64,000 nt of DNA from Gnetum montanum (lineage: Eukaryota > Streptophyta > Gnetopsida > Gnetales > Gnetaceae), in contig MNCI01004643.1 in assembly GCA_015680685.1 (NCBI GenBank), forward strand, positions 100,263-164,262. The letters are read 5' to 3'. Below, piece by piece: positions 10,254 through 21,664 of the stretch (its first letter is position 1; every line of letters starts with the position of its first letter). A program made the position numbers and the translations under genes. Below the pieces are notes generated by a model. It saw only the letters and a program-made list of their open reading frames with translations, did no database searches and was not told the origin of the DNA.

Positions 10254-11054
10254 TGATGGGATGCGATATCACGTGAGCCGCGATATCGCGTTGGTCCCTG
10301 GGATATCGCGTATGTGATATTGCAGCCCGTCACCTTGTCTATAAATAAAAGGTAGCTATCCCTTGTTTCTCCATCTAAATCTAGACCCTTAGTGAAACTT
10401 TGGCAGTTTTACCATTCCAGAGATAGAATAATTTCCATATGCCCGCAGTAGGAGTCTCAACGTGAACGGATCTTTATTCGAGCAAATTGTACCTGAGCAC
10501 ACATTTGTGTACGGAAATAAAGATGAACTTTCTGATAAACCTTGTAGTGCATGGACTAAGCTAATTAGGATTTAATTAATGTTAAATGTTTAAATGCTTT
10601 CTTAGATAATTAATCTCTCTCAACCCTCAACTCCTAGTTGAGTGCATTCAGTACGACTGCTTCGAGTACGTGTGCTACGCTTGGTAACCCAGTAACGAAT
10701 AGCGTTTGGTAATCCTAGTAGCGTTGCACTAGTTTAGGGTGTGTATAGCAAGTGGGAACGGATACTGATGTTAGGACAATTAAAGCTTAGTTAGTGAAAG
10801 TTAGTTACGTAGTCTCTTCACCCTTTCCTCTGTTAGCATAGGCGATAAAAAGATAAAAGACATAAAAATCACATACCTCAAACTTACTTAACCATACAAC
10901 CATGACAATACAAGCAAGTCTGGGAAGACAATGATTGATTAACCTTAAGTATTCCATAAGGTGCGTAAGCACTTAGTCCTTGGAGTTCGACCGGATCGCA
11001 CGTGTAACGCTCGTATTCGTATGGTTGAGTGTAGGGGTACCTCGCCACTCATCA
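10254..11054 (+). mobile_element. LTR B, terminal LTR of element 1 (unit 2)
   Basis: An 801-bp LTR starting TGATGGGA and ending ACTCATCA, preceded by the tract TCATGGGAG (10243-10251). TATAAATA is at 10340-10347. It carries a U3 array of GATATCGCG units (10262-10325) and the same R/U5 landmarks as LTR A. The sequence after 11054 is not element sequence, so this is the right edge of element 1. The left flank is outside the window, so a target-site duplication cannot be checked. Confidence 0.88.
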
Positions 11055-14000
11055 ACCACATCCAATTATGGAAGAGGGAGTCTAGGTACTAATACCCAGA
11101 ACTCAACTCTACTCTGCATCCAGACATAACAACATCGCATTTTATTTGAATTTTTAGTCTACCATTGCAATTCACATGGCCACCATGAACCACCCGCTAT
11201 CAAGATCAAGTTGTCAGGCTACATTCCACCATTCAATCACCTGTGAGTAAGATTTCTGTTAGTCAAAGGACCTAAGAGGAAGAGTTCCCAAAACTTATCC
11301 TATCTTAAGAATGTTCATTGAAGGACACACCATCATGGCACACCAATATCACCAAGAACACAAAGCATTAGTTTGGGAGCACATCGAGCAAGGACATACC
11401 TTGGCCTCATCATTACAACACCATTTATCAACAATAGGAGTTTCCATAGGACTTTCAACATAATTACACATTAGGGCATAAAGGCTGCTTACAACATAGA
11501 GAGGAGGTGCTTCAAGGAAGAGCACAAGGAAAACACTATACATTAAGCTTCACCTTGTCACAGGGTGTGGCACAAGCCTACAAAGAGGGGATAATTGATT
11601 CATATAGGGAAATAACATCTAGCACTTTTGTGTGCATATACTGTTAAAACTGAATACATCACAACATTACATTACAATCTTATACATGTGAGGATAGGGA
11701 TACATTTAATGGGCATGATACATGACATTTGAGAGTGCTACCTAGGCCTAGAAGGCTATAGGACAAACTACCCCAAGTGCATCCTAAGTTGAAGGATTTA
11801 GGACACTAGGAGCACACTAAAGCTGCACATGTTGTTTTGAGAAAAACTTGTCTCTATCTTTGCACATACATAAACAATTGTTGCATTGCACCCACTACAT
11901 GATTGCCATTGAACAAAATTGAATCAGGACTCAAAAAAATCAAATTGGGACATGAATGCAATGATCGAATAATGTAGGATGTCAACTAAGAATCCACCAC
12001 CAGCCACAGTGGGACTTCAAGGCATTGGCCACTCCTAGGATATCAGTATCTGGCATGGCTAGGGATACTATTTTATGCCATTTGCTAACCTAATATCTGC
12101 AAGGTCTAAGATGGACCACAGTCCTCTATTAGTGCTCACCTAACACTGAGAGGCAAATAAATCAGGATGTACCAACTACTCCACCACAGCAAGGGTACTG
12201 ATAAATCCACAACCCAATGTTTGGATTCCAAGACCAAGTATCCAAGTATCCAATTCATGAAGGTCTTAAGAGCACAAATCTTCCCCATAGACATAGTGCT
12301 CATAGAATCAACTGAGGTCACCACTAGCTGCATCTTTGTACCTATGCTACTTGCAAGACTGAGATAACAACTCGGAAACAAAGGAGTTAGCAAGAACATG
12401 ATCAACACATCAGCCTCATATACAACCATCAAGCATGATCACACAACAAAGACATATCAATCTCATAACATCATAGAGAGAAAGACCTTAGCAACATGCA
12501 TAAAGATCAATCATGCAAAACATTGATGGGTCAATTAGATACTCATACAAAAGAATTTTATCATGAGGCATACCCACAGAGAGAGAACTAGAACACTCTC
12601 AAAATTCTAAGATTCGCATACAACAAATGTTCCTAGCCATTGACATTGATTCCCACTAAGATCAAAATCTCAACAAATTCATAAGAAGCATGGGCAATAG
12701 AGATTCATTATCTCAACTTGAAACAATAGGAGGGAGACCAAGGTCTAGCGAACAATAGGTCTCAACAAAACTACAATTCTTACTACAAAGAACAACATCA
12801 AAGAGGATGCGTCCACAAGAAAGACTGTCATCAAGAGAGGTGAGGTCTCAACAAGAACCAACAATAGGATGACCTACTCTAGGAGGCCTCCAAACCAAAA
12901 TGCCTAAAAAATAACACCAACCAAAGAAGTGATGCCATGAAACCAAGGGCAACACAACCAACTCAAATGAGAAAACACAACATGTGAAAGATCCACAACA
13001 AGGGCAACCATGCTCGAAGCACAAGAGGTTGTCAAAACAAGGACCACGACAATTTGGTTTTGGGATGGCACACATGGCCTTAAAATGCATCCTCAACAAT
13101 CCCAACAACAAGTCATTACATTGCGTAGAGCACAAAGCCTTGCATTACAAATATAGACATGATGAAAGAGACACACACGTAGAATTTGAAAATGCATTTA
13201 AGGAAGACATGCCTACACAACTAGACAAACATACAATCATAAACACAAGCGTACGAAGTCTATCGGCGATGGTCTTGATCCACCTAGAACAAGGCTCACC
13301 AAGAGCACATGTTCGAAAGCCCTCCATCTCGAGGTACCTAGGAACCAACATGTCCCAATTTGTAATTCCCATACTCATTGTATCTAGGATGAGTGGGAGT
13401 GCAAGGATACCGCATCTTGCACAATTCAATCAATGCCATCTTGATACATGTCATTTGGGTGGAGATCAAAGTGGAGACTAGGTCTAATTCATCCTAGATG
13501 AACCATTAGAGACAAAAAATGAGAGCTCCTCGAGCAACAACAATTTATACATTACTAATAGAACTCTCCTTTGCCATATTAAAGTAAAATTGCAACTGGT
13601 CCAACCACAAGTAAACTAGTAAAAGACAATACCACAATGTAATTGTATACATCTTGTAGGAGAACAACATACATTAGTTGCTTACAATGTAACATTGGCC
13701 CCATAATGAAGAGCTTAAGAGTCTTACCATAAGGCAACTCTTCAAAGAACACATAAGGATATGATCCCATATCACCCAGATAACTATCCTAAAGGACCAT
13801 AAATAGAACAACCTCGATGGTGTAACATAGCCAAATGGCACATGTTTATCGCAACACGATTACAAAAACACTTTGATACCATTCGTAACAACATTGCCCT
13901 GACGTTGTCCAACACCCCAAGGTATTCACTGAGATCTAATGGATCTAGGGTTGAACACCTAGGGAATATGCCTCTAAACAAGTAAGCAACCCTTAGAAGG

Positions 14001-14500
14001 GAGCAAGTGACACAACAACTTCTTAATACAAGAGAATGACTAAACTCTTAAACAAGGACCTTGTAAACAAGTACACAAGCAACCTTGTAGACATCTTTAG
14101 TGGAAGGGGAAATGATGCATCTACAAGGGGGTGTCTCATCCTTAGACCCCTCATGATCTAGTACAAGGTTCAACATGGCACCACACCCAAACTATCTAGT
14201 CCTAGCTGCTTACATATCTGTGACCATCGTAGAATCAGGGCTATGTAGTTCTCCATGCGAGGGTAGTATAAAAAGGACTTAGAAAGGAATGCAACATGAG
14301 AGAGTTATGCATGTTGGCTTGGTACTACCAAGCTAGGTTTTCTAACACTTGAGTGCCACGCAAGGGCACCTTAGAGTGTTCCATGGTCCCCAAATAATTG
14401 AGAGAGCCTAGGAGAACCTCTAAGATGAGACATCTCTAACAATATGTCGGGTAGTGATGTACTATTGCTAGCATATTACAAGAGTTTTAATTTTTTTTAA
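11055..14500. other. Unrecognised intergenic or ancient repeat sequence
   Basis: This 3.4-kb flank of element 1 has a marked A+C bias on the plus strand and lacks any protein motif or terminal repeat I can recognise. The longest open frame is 12984-13481 (+, 165 codons), overlapped by open frames on the other strand of similar length; no conserved domain is visible, and its His/Lys-rich, low-complexity residues look non-coding. Probably a decayed repeat. Confidence 0.4.
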
Positions 14501-15401
14501 AGACTCACATATATAACTCTCCCTCAGCGTGACAGTAAAGGATCAGGCTTCAAAGCCTTTATTCAAAAAATTGGAATAATTGGCTCTCTTGGTGTTCAAC
14601 CAGGACTTGTAAGGCTGCATATTTTGGTCTATCGGTCGTGGTAATGGCCCGTATACAGCAGGACTGGTTCAGAGCACCCACTCTCACAAAGTCCAAAAAT
14701 TGGATTTCAGCCTTTTTCTTCTTCCTTTTCCGTCAATTGTTTTTGCCCTGCCTTTTGCTTTTACGTGTACACAATTGATATAAAAGAAACTGTGGCTAGT
14801 GACAACCTGCAACCCACAGAAATATAAAGGGCTCATGATTTGCACCAGTGATGTGTAGTGTCATGGCAATCCACTGTTCTACTACTGACATGGTCCTTAA
14901 TTAGGCCATTGAAAAGCATTTGCAGAGAATATTATCAGGGATGCAAAACCAAAAGTGCTCTGTTCACAGGCCCACTTAGGCCCAAGCATGACATGTTTTA
15001 AAATCATGCTCTGCTGCTGTCGGCGCCTTCTCGTTGGTCTCCATTGAAGCTTTTGAGATTGGTAAGCGGTGAAGTTATTATGGTTGTGGGTGAGCTTGGT
15101 TTGTTTGAGAGAATAATTCTTCTTTTGCTTTGCAGCAAAAGGGCATTCTAAGATCCCTCCTCTTGTGTTTTTTTATTCCGGATTTTCTAAATAATGCTTT
15201 CTGTGTTGTGGGTATAGACGGGTTGCTATTAGTAGAGTTCACCCTGGCAGTTTTGTTTTATGAATTTGTACCTCAGGAAGACCGGTTTCAGGTTGTTTGT
15301 GCCCTAGACAGAGCTTGCTTCTGATTGTTGCAACTGGTGTGCAGAAACAACACTACCCACCAGTTGCAACACCAGTTTTTGTGGCTGATGTGATATGCCA
15401 A

Positions 15402-15868
15402 AACCTTCAATCTGATAGCAGGGCCCTGGAGGCCTTCAGGGATGTACTGGGATGGCCACAGCTGAAGTGGGTTCCAAACAAAAACGCCTGCAAGTGGACC
15501 GGTGTCAAGGTCCAGGCCGGCTTTGTGGAGGGTTATTCCGCTGTTTTTTCTTTTTCCTTTTGGTAGAGTTATTCCGATTCATGAAGGAAAGTTGTTACAT
15601 TGTTACACTGTGCCTGTGCCTGTGCCGAATGAAGCAGCTTTGCGGCCTGCGCACTCTCATATTGCAGCACAATGGCTTCATGGATGAGCTCCCGGGCCTT
15701 GGCCTTCCCCTTCTGGATCAGTTCAATGTCTCAGACAACAACTTCACAGGGCAAATCCCCAACTCTCTCAGCAAATACGGCAGCAGTGCTTTCCTCAACA
15801 ATGCAGGCCTCTGTGGTGGCCCTCTGGTGGCCTGTGAGGATCTATTCCACTTCTACATTCAGGAATGA
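15402..15868 (+). pseudogene. LRR receptor-like kinase ectodomain fragment (RLK902/RKL1-like, LRR-III type)
   Basis: The segment 15402-15522 reads SDSRALEAFRDVLGWPQLKW followed by a CKWTGVKV box, the N-terminal cap of plant LRR kinases with its Trp-Thr-Gly-Val signature. In a different frame, 15629-15838 gives one or two LRRs (LRTLILQHNGF, FNVSDNNFTGQIPNSLSKY) and the closing GLCGGPLVAC cap found in the RLK902/RKL1/PRK group. The middle repeats, transmembrane segment and kinase are missing and the two parts are out of frame, so the gene is deleted and frameshifted. The next recognisable piece, 107 bp downstream, belongs to an unrelated gene. Confidence 0.6.
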
Positions 15869-15974
15869 AGAATGACGTTGGACTATGTTAGAAGCTACAA
15901 AGGTAATGTAGATTCTGTTATGTGTATGTTTGCGTGTTATTTGTTACTATTTTTGAATTTGATTCTCATTTCAG

Positions 15975-17346
15975 GCTCCAGCAGATAGCAGGTTGTCTTA
16001 TCTTCATGAAGCTGATGAAGAAAAGTTGAAGATTTTAAAGCAGTTAGAGCATTTACAGGTTATTTGTGTTAGATATGGCATTTGTAGATTACTAAATATT
16101 TAATTTGTGTAAATTGTCAATTATTTCTTGTTCGTGTGACATTCATACTGGCTGTTTTTCTTTATCAACAGGAAAAGTTAAAGGAAGAAGCACATATTGT
16201 TAAATCAAAGCCTTATCGTCTACTTCAGGATCAGTTGAAACATGAAAAGATGAAGATGAGAGGTATCTTAGCAGGGTAGAGTTACTACAGGTAACAAATA
16301 CTCTTGTCATGCATATAACGTCTTTCTACTTGGTTATAGATACTATTGGGATTTTTGTTTTTTGAATTTGTAAAATATTTTATAATATGTTCCAGGCTGA
16401 AAGAGACAATCTGCTGCGTTGTGAAAAAGAGGTGAGCATGAAACTTGAAATCAACTGAATAGCGCAACTGCCACTGCTGATGCCCAGATAGCTGAACTGG
16501 AAAGCAGGTTGCAAGAATGCATGGATGAGAGGAATAATTTTGAGACCAGTCAATGTTTCATTTGTTGTTCATAATCAGATGCATATTTTGAAAACTATTA
16601 AACCTTAACTCACCCTTGTTAAGGTAAAAATTGTTGAAAGTAGTGCTTCCATTCTTTCCACAAGTATTGGAATTAGTCTGCCATCAATACAATGTTTATT
16701 TAGTGTAATAGAAAATATTGAAAAATATAAATAATGTTCCTGTGCATTGGATTGTTCTTTCTATTGTTCAGTTTACGGTTTCTGTGATATTCAGATTTGT
16801 ATGGGCTAAATGTTTGTGTTTACATGTTGGAAGTAACTTTCAGTTTACAGTTTCTTTGATATTTAGATTTGCATGGGCTAAATGTTTGTGTTTATATGTT
16901 GGAAATAATTTTTACTTGGTGTTTTTATTGACAGACAACTGAATGCAAGAGTCTATCGGATAAGTGCATTGACCAAGCTGGTGAAATTAAAAAACTTAAA
17001 GGCAGAGGTATTCTTACTAATGTTATTGTAGATTATGTTTTGGCATCTTCCTTGTTGTTTGAGTCCTTGTTTTGTCTTTTAAAAATGTTTTATTCCTGTT
17101 TTGTTTGCAAATTATGGACGATACAACTATTTACTGGTTTAGCTAGTTCATTTTCAGTTGCACCGTTGCAAGAATTCATACGTATTAAAGCTTCTATGGT
17201 GCCAGAGCCACCCTTTTTTCAATTTTCAGAATTATTAGTTGAACCTTCTGATACAAACTATACCCTTAGATTAAAGAGCTGCAAGAAATAGAACAGGAGC
17301 TGAAGCTGATATTAGATATGTATGGTCGTGAATTTGCTAATTCTAG
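15975..17346 (+). pseudogene. BRE1/HUB-like E3 ubiquitin ligase gene fragment, five exons with introns
   Basis: Five short coding blocks have splice-like borders: 15975-16058, 16172-16290, 16396-16548, 16935-17007 and 17270-17346. They encode coiled-coil sequence resembling plant HUB1/HUB2 (the BRE1-type RING ligases that monoubiquitinate histone H2B): KILKQLEHLQ, SKPYRLLQDQLKHEK, AERDNLLRCEKEVSMKLEI, IAELESRLQECMDERNN, ECKSLSDKCIDQAGEIKKL and ELKLILDMYGREF. Each intron keeps GT at the start and AG at the end. Breaks: TAG in exon 2 and a frameshift after KLEI in exon 3. The RING domain at the C-terminus and most N-terminal exons are absent. Retained introns point to DNA-level duplication rather than retroposition. 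Confidence 0.6.
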
Positions 17347-18114
17347 GTATTGATTTTCTGGTAGTACACAGCAAGAGCCTTGGCAATGCTTTCGTGAATG
17401 GCGTGTAACCTCCTCTCCCTTAACCCTAATATTCATGTCGACATTGGGAAAGAGGGGGGCTGAGCAGAAGAATTGGCTCGTAACCCTTTTAACATGGGAT
17501 CTCAGGTACCACGAGCTTGATTGGGCAGTCATTGATCTTGATGAGGCCGTACCCTTTTTTGTAGGAGGTTACTGCAACGGCTGTTTTCAGATGGCCAAAA
17601 CATTGGATAGCCTGAGTGCTTACCTTTTTCTTCTGCCTCGCTCCTTTCTTCAGCTGTGGTCGCAAATGTGCTTGCTCTTGCTCCTCCTTGTCTGCATTTG
17701 ATTTGAATTTGTCTTCAAAGAACTTAAAAGTTAACTATGGTTGTGTTCGGCCCTGTCTTGGAGAAACAGTTAAATGTCAACTTTAGTAGGCTCCAGGTTA
17801 TGCAGATTCCTAGCTTTTCAAGTGGTTACACATTCTTAGCGTTTTTTATTTTTTGTTTTTGGTTTTTGGACCTTTGCATGTGGTTGATTCTTCATGTTTT
17901 TCAAGTTTGCTATGTTTTCTTGCTGGAATGTTGGGAATGGGGTGGTGTTTTTAGGAAACCACGTAGCTTTTTTTATTTCTAAAGCGTTAGAGAAGGGAAT
18001 CTGGTTATTTTGTGGAGATGCTGAGCATGAGCGAGCTATGAAGCTGTGTTGTCTGAAAGTATATTTGAACCCTTAAAAGCAGGGCTGAGATAAATTTTTT
18101 TTTTTTTGTGCGGT
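17347..18114. other. Unrecognised sequence after the HUB-like fragment
   Basis: No domain is visible. The + open frame 17435-17701 (88 codons) has no recognisable motif and ends in a hydrophobic Leu-rich run typical of chance translation of T-rich DNA. A T13 run occurs near 18096. Confidence 0.3.
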
Positions 18115-18260
18115 ACGAATTCATTTTTCTGAAAATATTTGTAATCTGTAGCTCAATTGGATTGCTGATTTTCCACAGCCGCAGAAGACGAATTCATTTT
18201 TCTAAAAATATTTGTAATCTGTAGTTCAATTGGATTGCTGATTTTCCACAGCCGCAGAAG
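18115..18260 (+). repeat. Tandem duplication, 2 x 73 bp
   Basis: Copies 18115-18187 and 18188-18260 both begin ACGAATTCATTTTTCT and end CCACAGCCGCAGAAG. They differ by two G/A or C/T transitions only, so the duplication is recent relative to the decay around it. The unit end resembles an intron 3' end (TTTTCCACAG). Confidence 0.9.
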
Positions 18261-18776
18261 AGTCCACAGGATGTCTAGAGCGTGTCAACCAGCACTTTGA
18301 CCGTCAAGCAAACCAAGCGGAGTGTCTCAACCAGATCAAGCAAACCAAGTGGAGCAATAGTTGAAGAACAACGCAACGCTGAAGGAATATGCTCTATTTT
18401 TCCAAACTAATATGCCACCCCTATTTTCCCAAACTAAGATGCCACCCAAAGCGAGCAACCAGGAGCTGTGCACTCCCTATAAGAGCGAAACCAGTGGGAA
18501 TGATATCTGGCAAAGATACTTTAATAACCATAGTTACCAGAAATGAGAAATGGAGCAAGGTGATGGTGAGGGAAACATGACACAAAAGAAACAGCATAAA
18601 GAATCCAAGCAATAATCTTAAAGAGTTTGAATATTTCCATATAAAAAATGAAACATATCAAGAGAACTACCAATATAGCTCATATATTAGGAAAGAAATT
18701 AGGTTTATGGTGAAATATCCTTAATTTAAATGTATTTTATTTAATAACTATGGGAGAACTTTTCAGTTTTCTCGGT

Positions 18777-18824
18777 GAACACATAAAGCAACGGTGTTTT
18801 GAACACATAAAGCAACGGTGTTTT
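18777..18824 (+). repeat. Tandem duplication, 2 x 24 bp
   Basis: GAACACATAAAGCAACGGTG followed by TTTT occurs twice without interruption (18777-18800, 18801-18824), identical in both copies. Simple recent slippage. Confidence 0.9.
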
Positions 18825-18888
18825 GAAATGGGTTATCGAGATTGTGTTGCGGAAACTCAAAACACGAAACATTGGCAATCCCTTACAT

Positions 18889-18949
18889 TTGCACATAAGG
18901 CCATAATTGTAACATGTGGCTGATGTTGCAATTGTGGCTTTATGTGCAA
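18889..18949. repeat. 25-bp-stem hairpin with an 11-nt loop
   Basis: Left arm 18889-18913 begins TTGCACATAAGGCC. Right arm 18925-18949 ends GCTTTATGTGCAA. The arms pair over 25 positions with three mismatches, all transition type, so G-U pairing is possible in RNA. The loop is 18914-18924. It could be a tiny MITE remnant or a fold-back transcript; no target-site duplication is obvious. Confidence 0.6.
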
Positions 18950-19017
18950 TTACTATGATATGGTGTCTTGATATCATTTCCACTATGGTTTTGCCTTTAA
19001 AGTGCCAGCAGCAGTTT

Positions 19018-19890
19018 GAGGGTAGCCCTGAGGGTAGCCCTGCTTTGCAGGAGCCATGATGCTTTATCAGGTCAACCATGAAATGTTTCATCAGGGTCAT
19101 CCATGAAAGAAGTAGAGTTGGTTCTATTTAAGATTTATGATTTATACACTGATTCCTCATCCACAAATAATAGTCAAGACCAATCCAGGCTTTGCCGCAA
19201 TAATCATAAATTCCAAAAGAAATCAGAAATCGAAGAGGTATTCAGCTCAATCTTTTAGGTAACGTTACAGGACAATTGCTTTTGAGTTTTCTAATGCATT
19301 GGTGCCATTTACGCTACATTTATAATATTCAAGATTTTCAGTTGGCCCTCGCATGTGCAATGCTTTGTCATTCTGTCATCAGTTTGGGAGGCTTTCCATT
19401 TATGTTCATTATTCTTTTATCTTGTTTGGCAGACTGCAATTTCCCAATTTGTGGTGAAACATTTGTTCACTTTTTGAACAAACGGTATGCACTGTAAATC
19501 TCTGATCAGAAAACGAGAACACAGCTAACAGAAATGGCTCATTTTTTAGCAGGGTTAGACATACAGAGAGAGAATTAGACCGTAAATATGAAGTCAAAGA
19601 ACTAGTGGTCGAACCATTGGAAAAGTGAAACTTGTATCAATGCTGGGTAATTCTCACTTTTAAAAAAATTGTGTAAGTCACTGTTGAATAGCCGAAGTGT
19701 GTTAGTGGGCAGAAACATGCTTTGTTTTTAGCAGCGTTGATTCACGGTTGCAGGTTTAACTGCACGTATAATATGCTGATTTAGAGAATCAAACAATGAT
19801 GATTTGATTTGATAATTTCAGAATTGTTAAATGTTTATGGTTACTGTTGTAACGCCTCTCAAAACGACCAAGGGTGAATCTTATTCTACA
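19018..19890 (+). pseudogene. LRR-XII receptor kinase: C-terminal and 3'-flank fragment (copy 1)
   Basis: Aligns with the end of the better copy at 33990-34330: GGGTAGCCCTGCTTTGCA, then ATGAAAGAAGTAGAGTTGG, the serine-rich tail and 3' flank. It continues into flank matching 34560-34599 and 37615-37900, on the two sides of an insertion that is absent here. It contains a small repeat (GAGGGTAGCCCT twice) and several frameshifts. Only the last part of the kinase (the RxSM.EV region) is left. It shows the pre-insertion state of the 34599/37615 site. Confidence 0.65.
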
Positions 19891-20169
19891 CTACTAGGAC
19901 TTCACAGCGCGTGATGTCTGCAATACATACCTACATACTTATTACATTAGTTTTTTAAGTTAGCCATCTTTTATTCTGCAAATAGTTAAGTACACCGTTA
20001 TGATTTCTATGAGGACGAAAAGCATGTCTTGAAATGAAATTAAAGAAAAATGGTTACATTCTAATATATTTTGTGAGTAAATTTTATTTATAACTTTACT
20101 TTTATTTTTATTAATAAAATTTCTCATTAAAGCATCAAAGCATCTCTTAATTCTTACTTGGATGAAATC

Positions 20170-21003
20170 TTTTAGATGGCAACGTCCCTGGTTGGGAACA
20201 TGAATTCTATTCAATATATTCACCTCAATCACAACAAACTAGAAACCAACACTGCAAGTGAACTTGCTCTTCCAAGTACCGCTCTTACTTTATTTGGATC
20301 ATAATCATTTATGAAGCCCCATGTTTATAACAACCATATTTTACGGAACAATGCCATTCACATTGTGGGATGGCTCATTTATGAAGCCCCATGTTTATAA
20401 CAACCATATTTTATGGAACAATGCCATTCACATTGTGGGATGGCTAAATGCAGTGGAGCTTAATCTCTCTTGCTACAATTGGAAATCTGCCTTAAAAAAT
20501 TTGGATATAAGTAAACATTAGTTCAGTATTGATATATAATGTAAATTTTTTGCAAGAAGGGTGTTGAGAGTCATTGAATCATCTTTATCTTTATTTTTTG
20601 GATTTTGCTTATAAAAATTTTGAGGGACATATACCATGTAGATAGGATATATTTAAGAAACTAAACAAACTATCTTTCATTAGAAATCCCCTCCTATGTG
20701 GTGGATGCTTTGGTCTCAAAGAATGCAATATATCAAAACACCATACTTTCTACAAGTTCTACTTGAAAGCATTGATATCTAATGTAATTCCGTCACAAGT
20801 TGGGTGATAAAGAGTCACTAAATCATCTTTCTTATCTTTATTTTTTGGATTTTTCTTATAAAAATTTTGAACATATACCATGTAGATAGGGCATATTTAA
20901 GAACCTAAATAAACAGTATTTTCATTAGAAATCCCCTCCTATGTAGTGGATGCTTTGGTCTCAAAAATGCAATATATCAAAACACCAAAATTTCTACGAG
21001 TTC
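20170..21003 (+). pseudogene. LRR-XII receptor kinase: LRR fragment with internal tandem duplications (copy 2)
   Basis: 20170-20300 matches the LRR coding stretch at 32080-32230 (TTTAGATGGCAA..., then CAAGTGAACTTGCTCTT). Next comes a 70-bp tandem duplication, then LRR sequence matching 32540-32600. The last LRR plus Cys cap (AAATCCC...CTATGTGGTGGATGCTTTGG) is present twice as an approximately 244-bp tandem unit (about 20525-20768 and 20769-21003). Many frameshifts and stops; not functional. It is probably one locus with the kinase-tail fragment at 21665. Confidence 0.65.
20306..20445 (+). repeat. Tandem duplication, 2 x 70 bp
   Basis: CATTTATGAAGCCCCATG starts both units (20306-20375 and 20376-20445), which differ at a single base (TACGG versus TATGG). 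It lies inside the degenerate LRR fragment. Confidence 0.9.
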
Positions 21004-21664
21004 ACCCTCTACAATCTATGGATGATGAGCATGATTTCCTATGCATTAAATAAAATCTGATTCTTGGAATTGCTTTAAGTATGTATTAAACAAGGGACCT
21101 TTCAAAACAATGGCATAACCAGTTGAGCCATCTATCATTAACTATTTTCAAAAAGTAAGATTATGTACATGAAAATTAGGGGTTACATCTTTAATGCTAT
21201 GTCCAGTTAGAAACCTTGGTTATTAATAAATTGGGGTGAAAATATAATCCTTTTTCTTTCCTTTATTTCCCTTTTTATTTATTAAATCTTATCAAAAATA
21301 GTTTTTATAATTTATAATGGTTTCATAAAATTTTTAATTAAAAATTAAAGTGAGTACCAGCAGAAGATCGGATGAGCTTGTGTTGTCCCTCACCTGGTGC
21401 ATAATGTATATGAAACTTTTCCAAGATTTATTTCCTTGTGCAGGGTTTGTGTGTCTTTCCATCAGCTTTTTGTTTTTGTGTCTTTGCATCTGCTTTTTGT
21501 TAAGAAAGTTCAATGCTGTTAAATAAAAATAGATTCAACAAAATAGTTAATCATCATGGGATGCAATAAAAATAAATCATATAAACTTTTTGTTACAATA
21601 ATACATGCCTAGATATTTAGGGAAAGAACAATCATATATTATCCTCATTATGCTTCTTGCTAGG

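Larger units (their letters stand above)
6789..11054 (+). repeat. Tandem duplication (2 x about 2.13 kb) of the 3' end of element 1
   Basis: Unit 1 is 6789-8918 (2130 bp) and unit 2 is 8919-11054 (2136 bp). Each begins GTGTGGTTCTCA and ends with an LTR finishing ACTCATCA. Unit 2 starts at the exact base after the first LTR, so one breakpoint is the LTR terminus. The copies differ at many positions, so the duplication is not recent. Confidence 0.85.

Noticed and set aside
12984-13481. 165-codon plus-strand open frame as a gene
   Set aside because: Overlapping open frames on the opposite strand, no domain, no splice or codon pattern; probably chance.
21100-21140. Minus-strand TGGCTCAACTGG resembling a Pol III A box (SINE or tRNA)
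   Set aside because: No B box at the expected distance and no cloverleaf; single weak match in AT-rich DNA.
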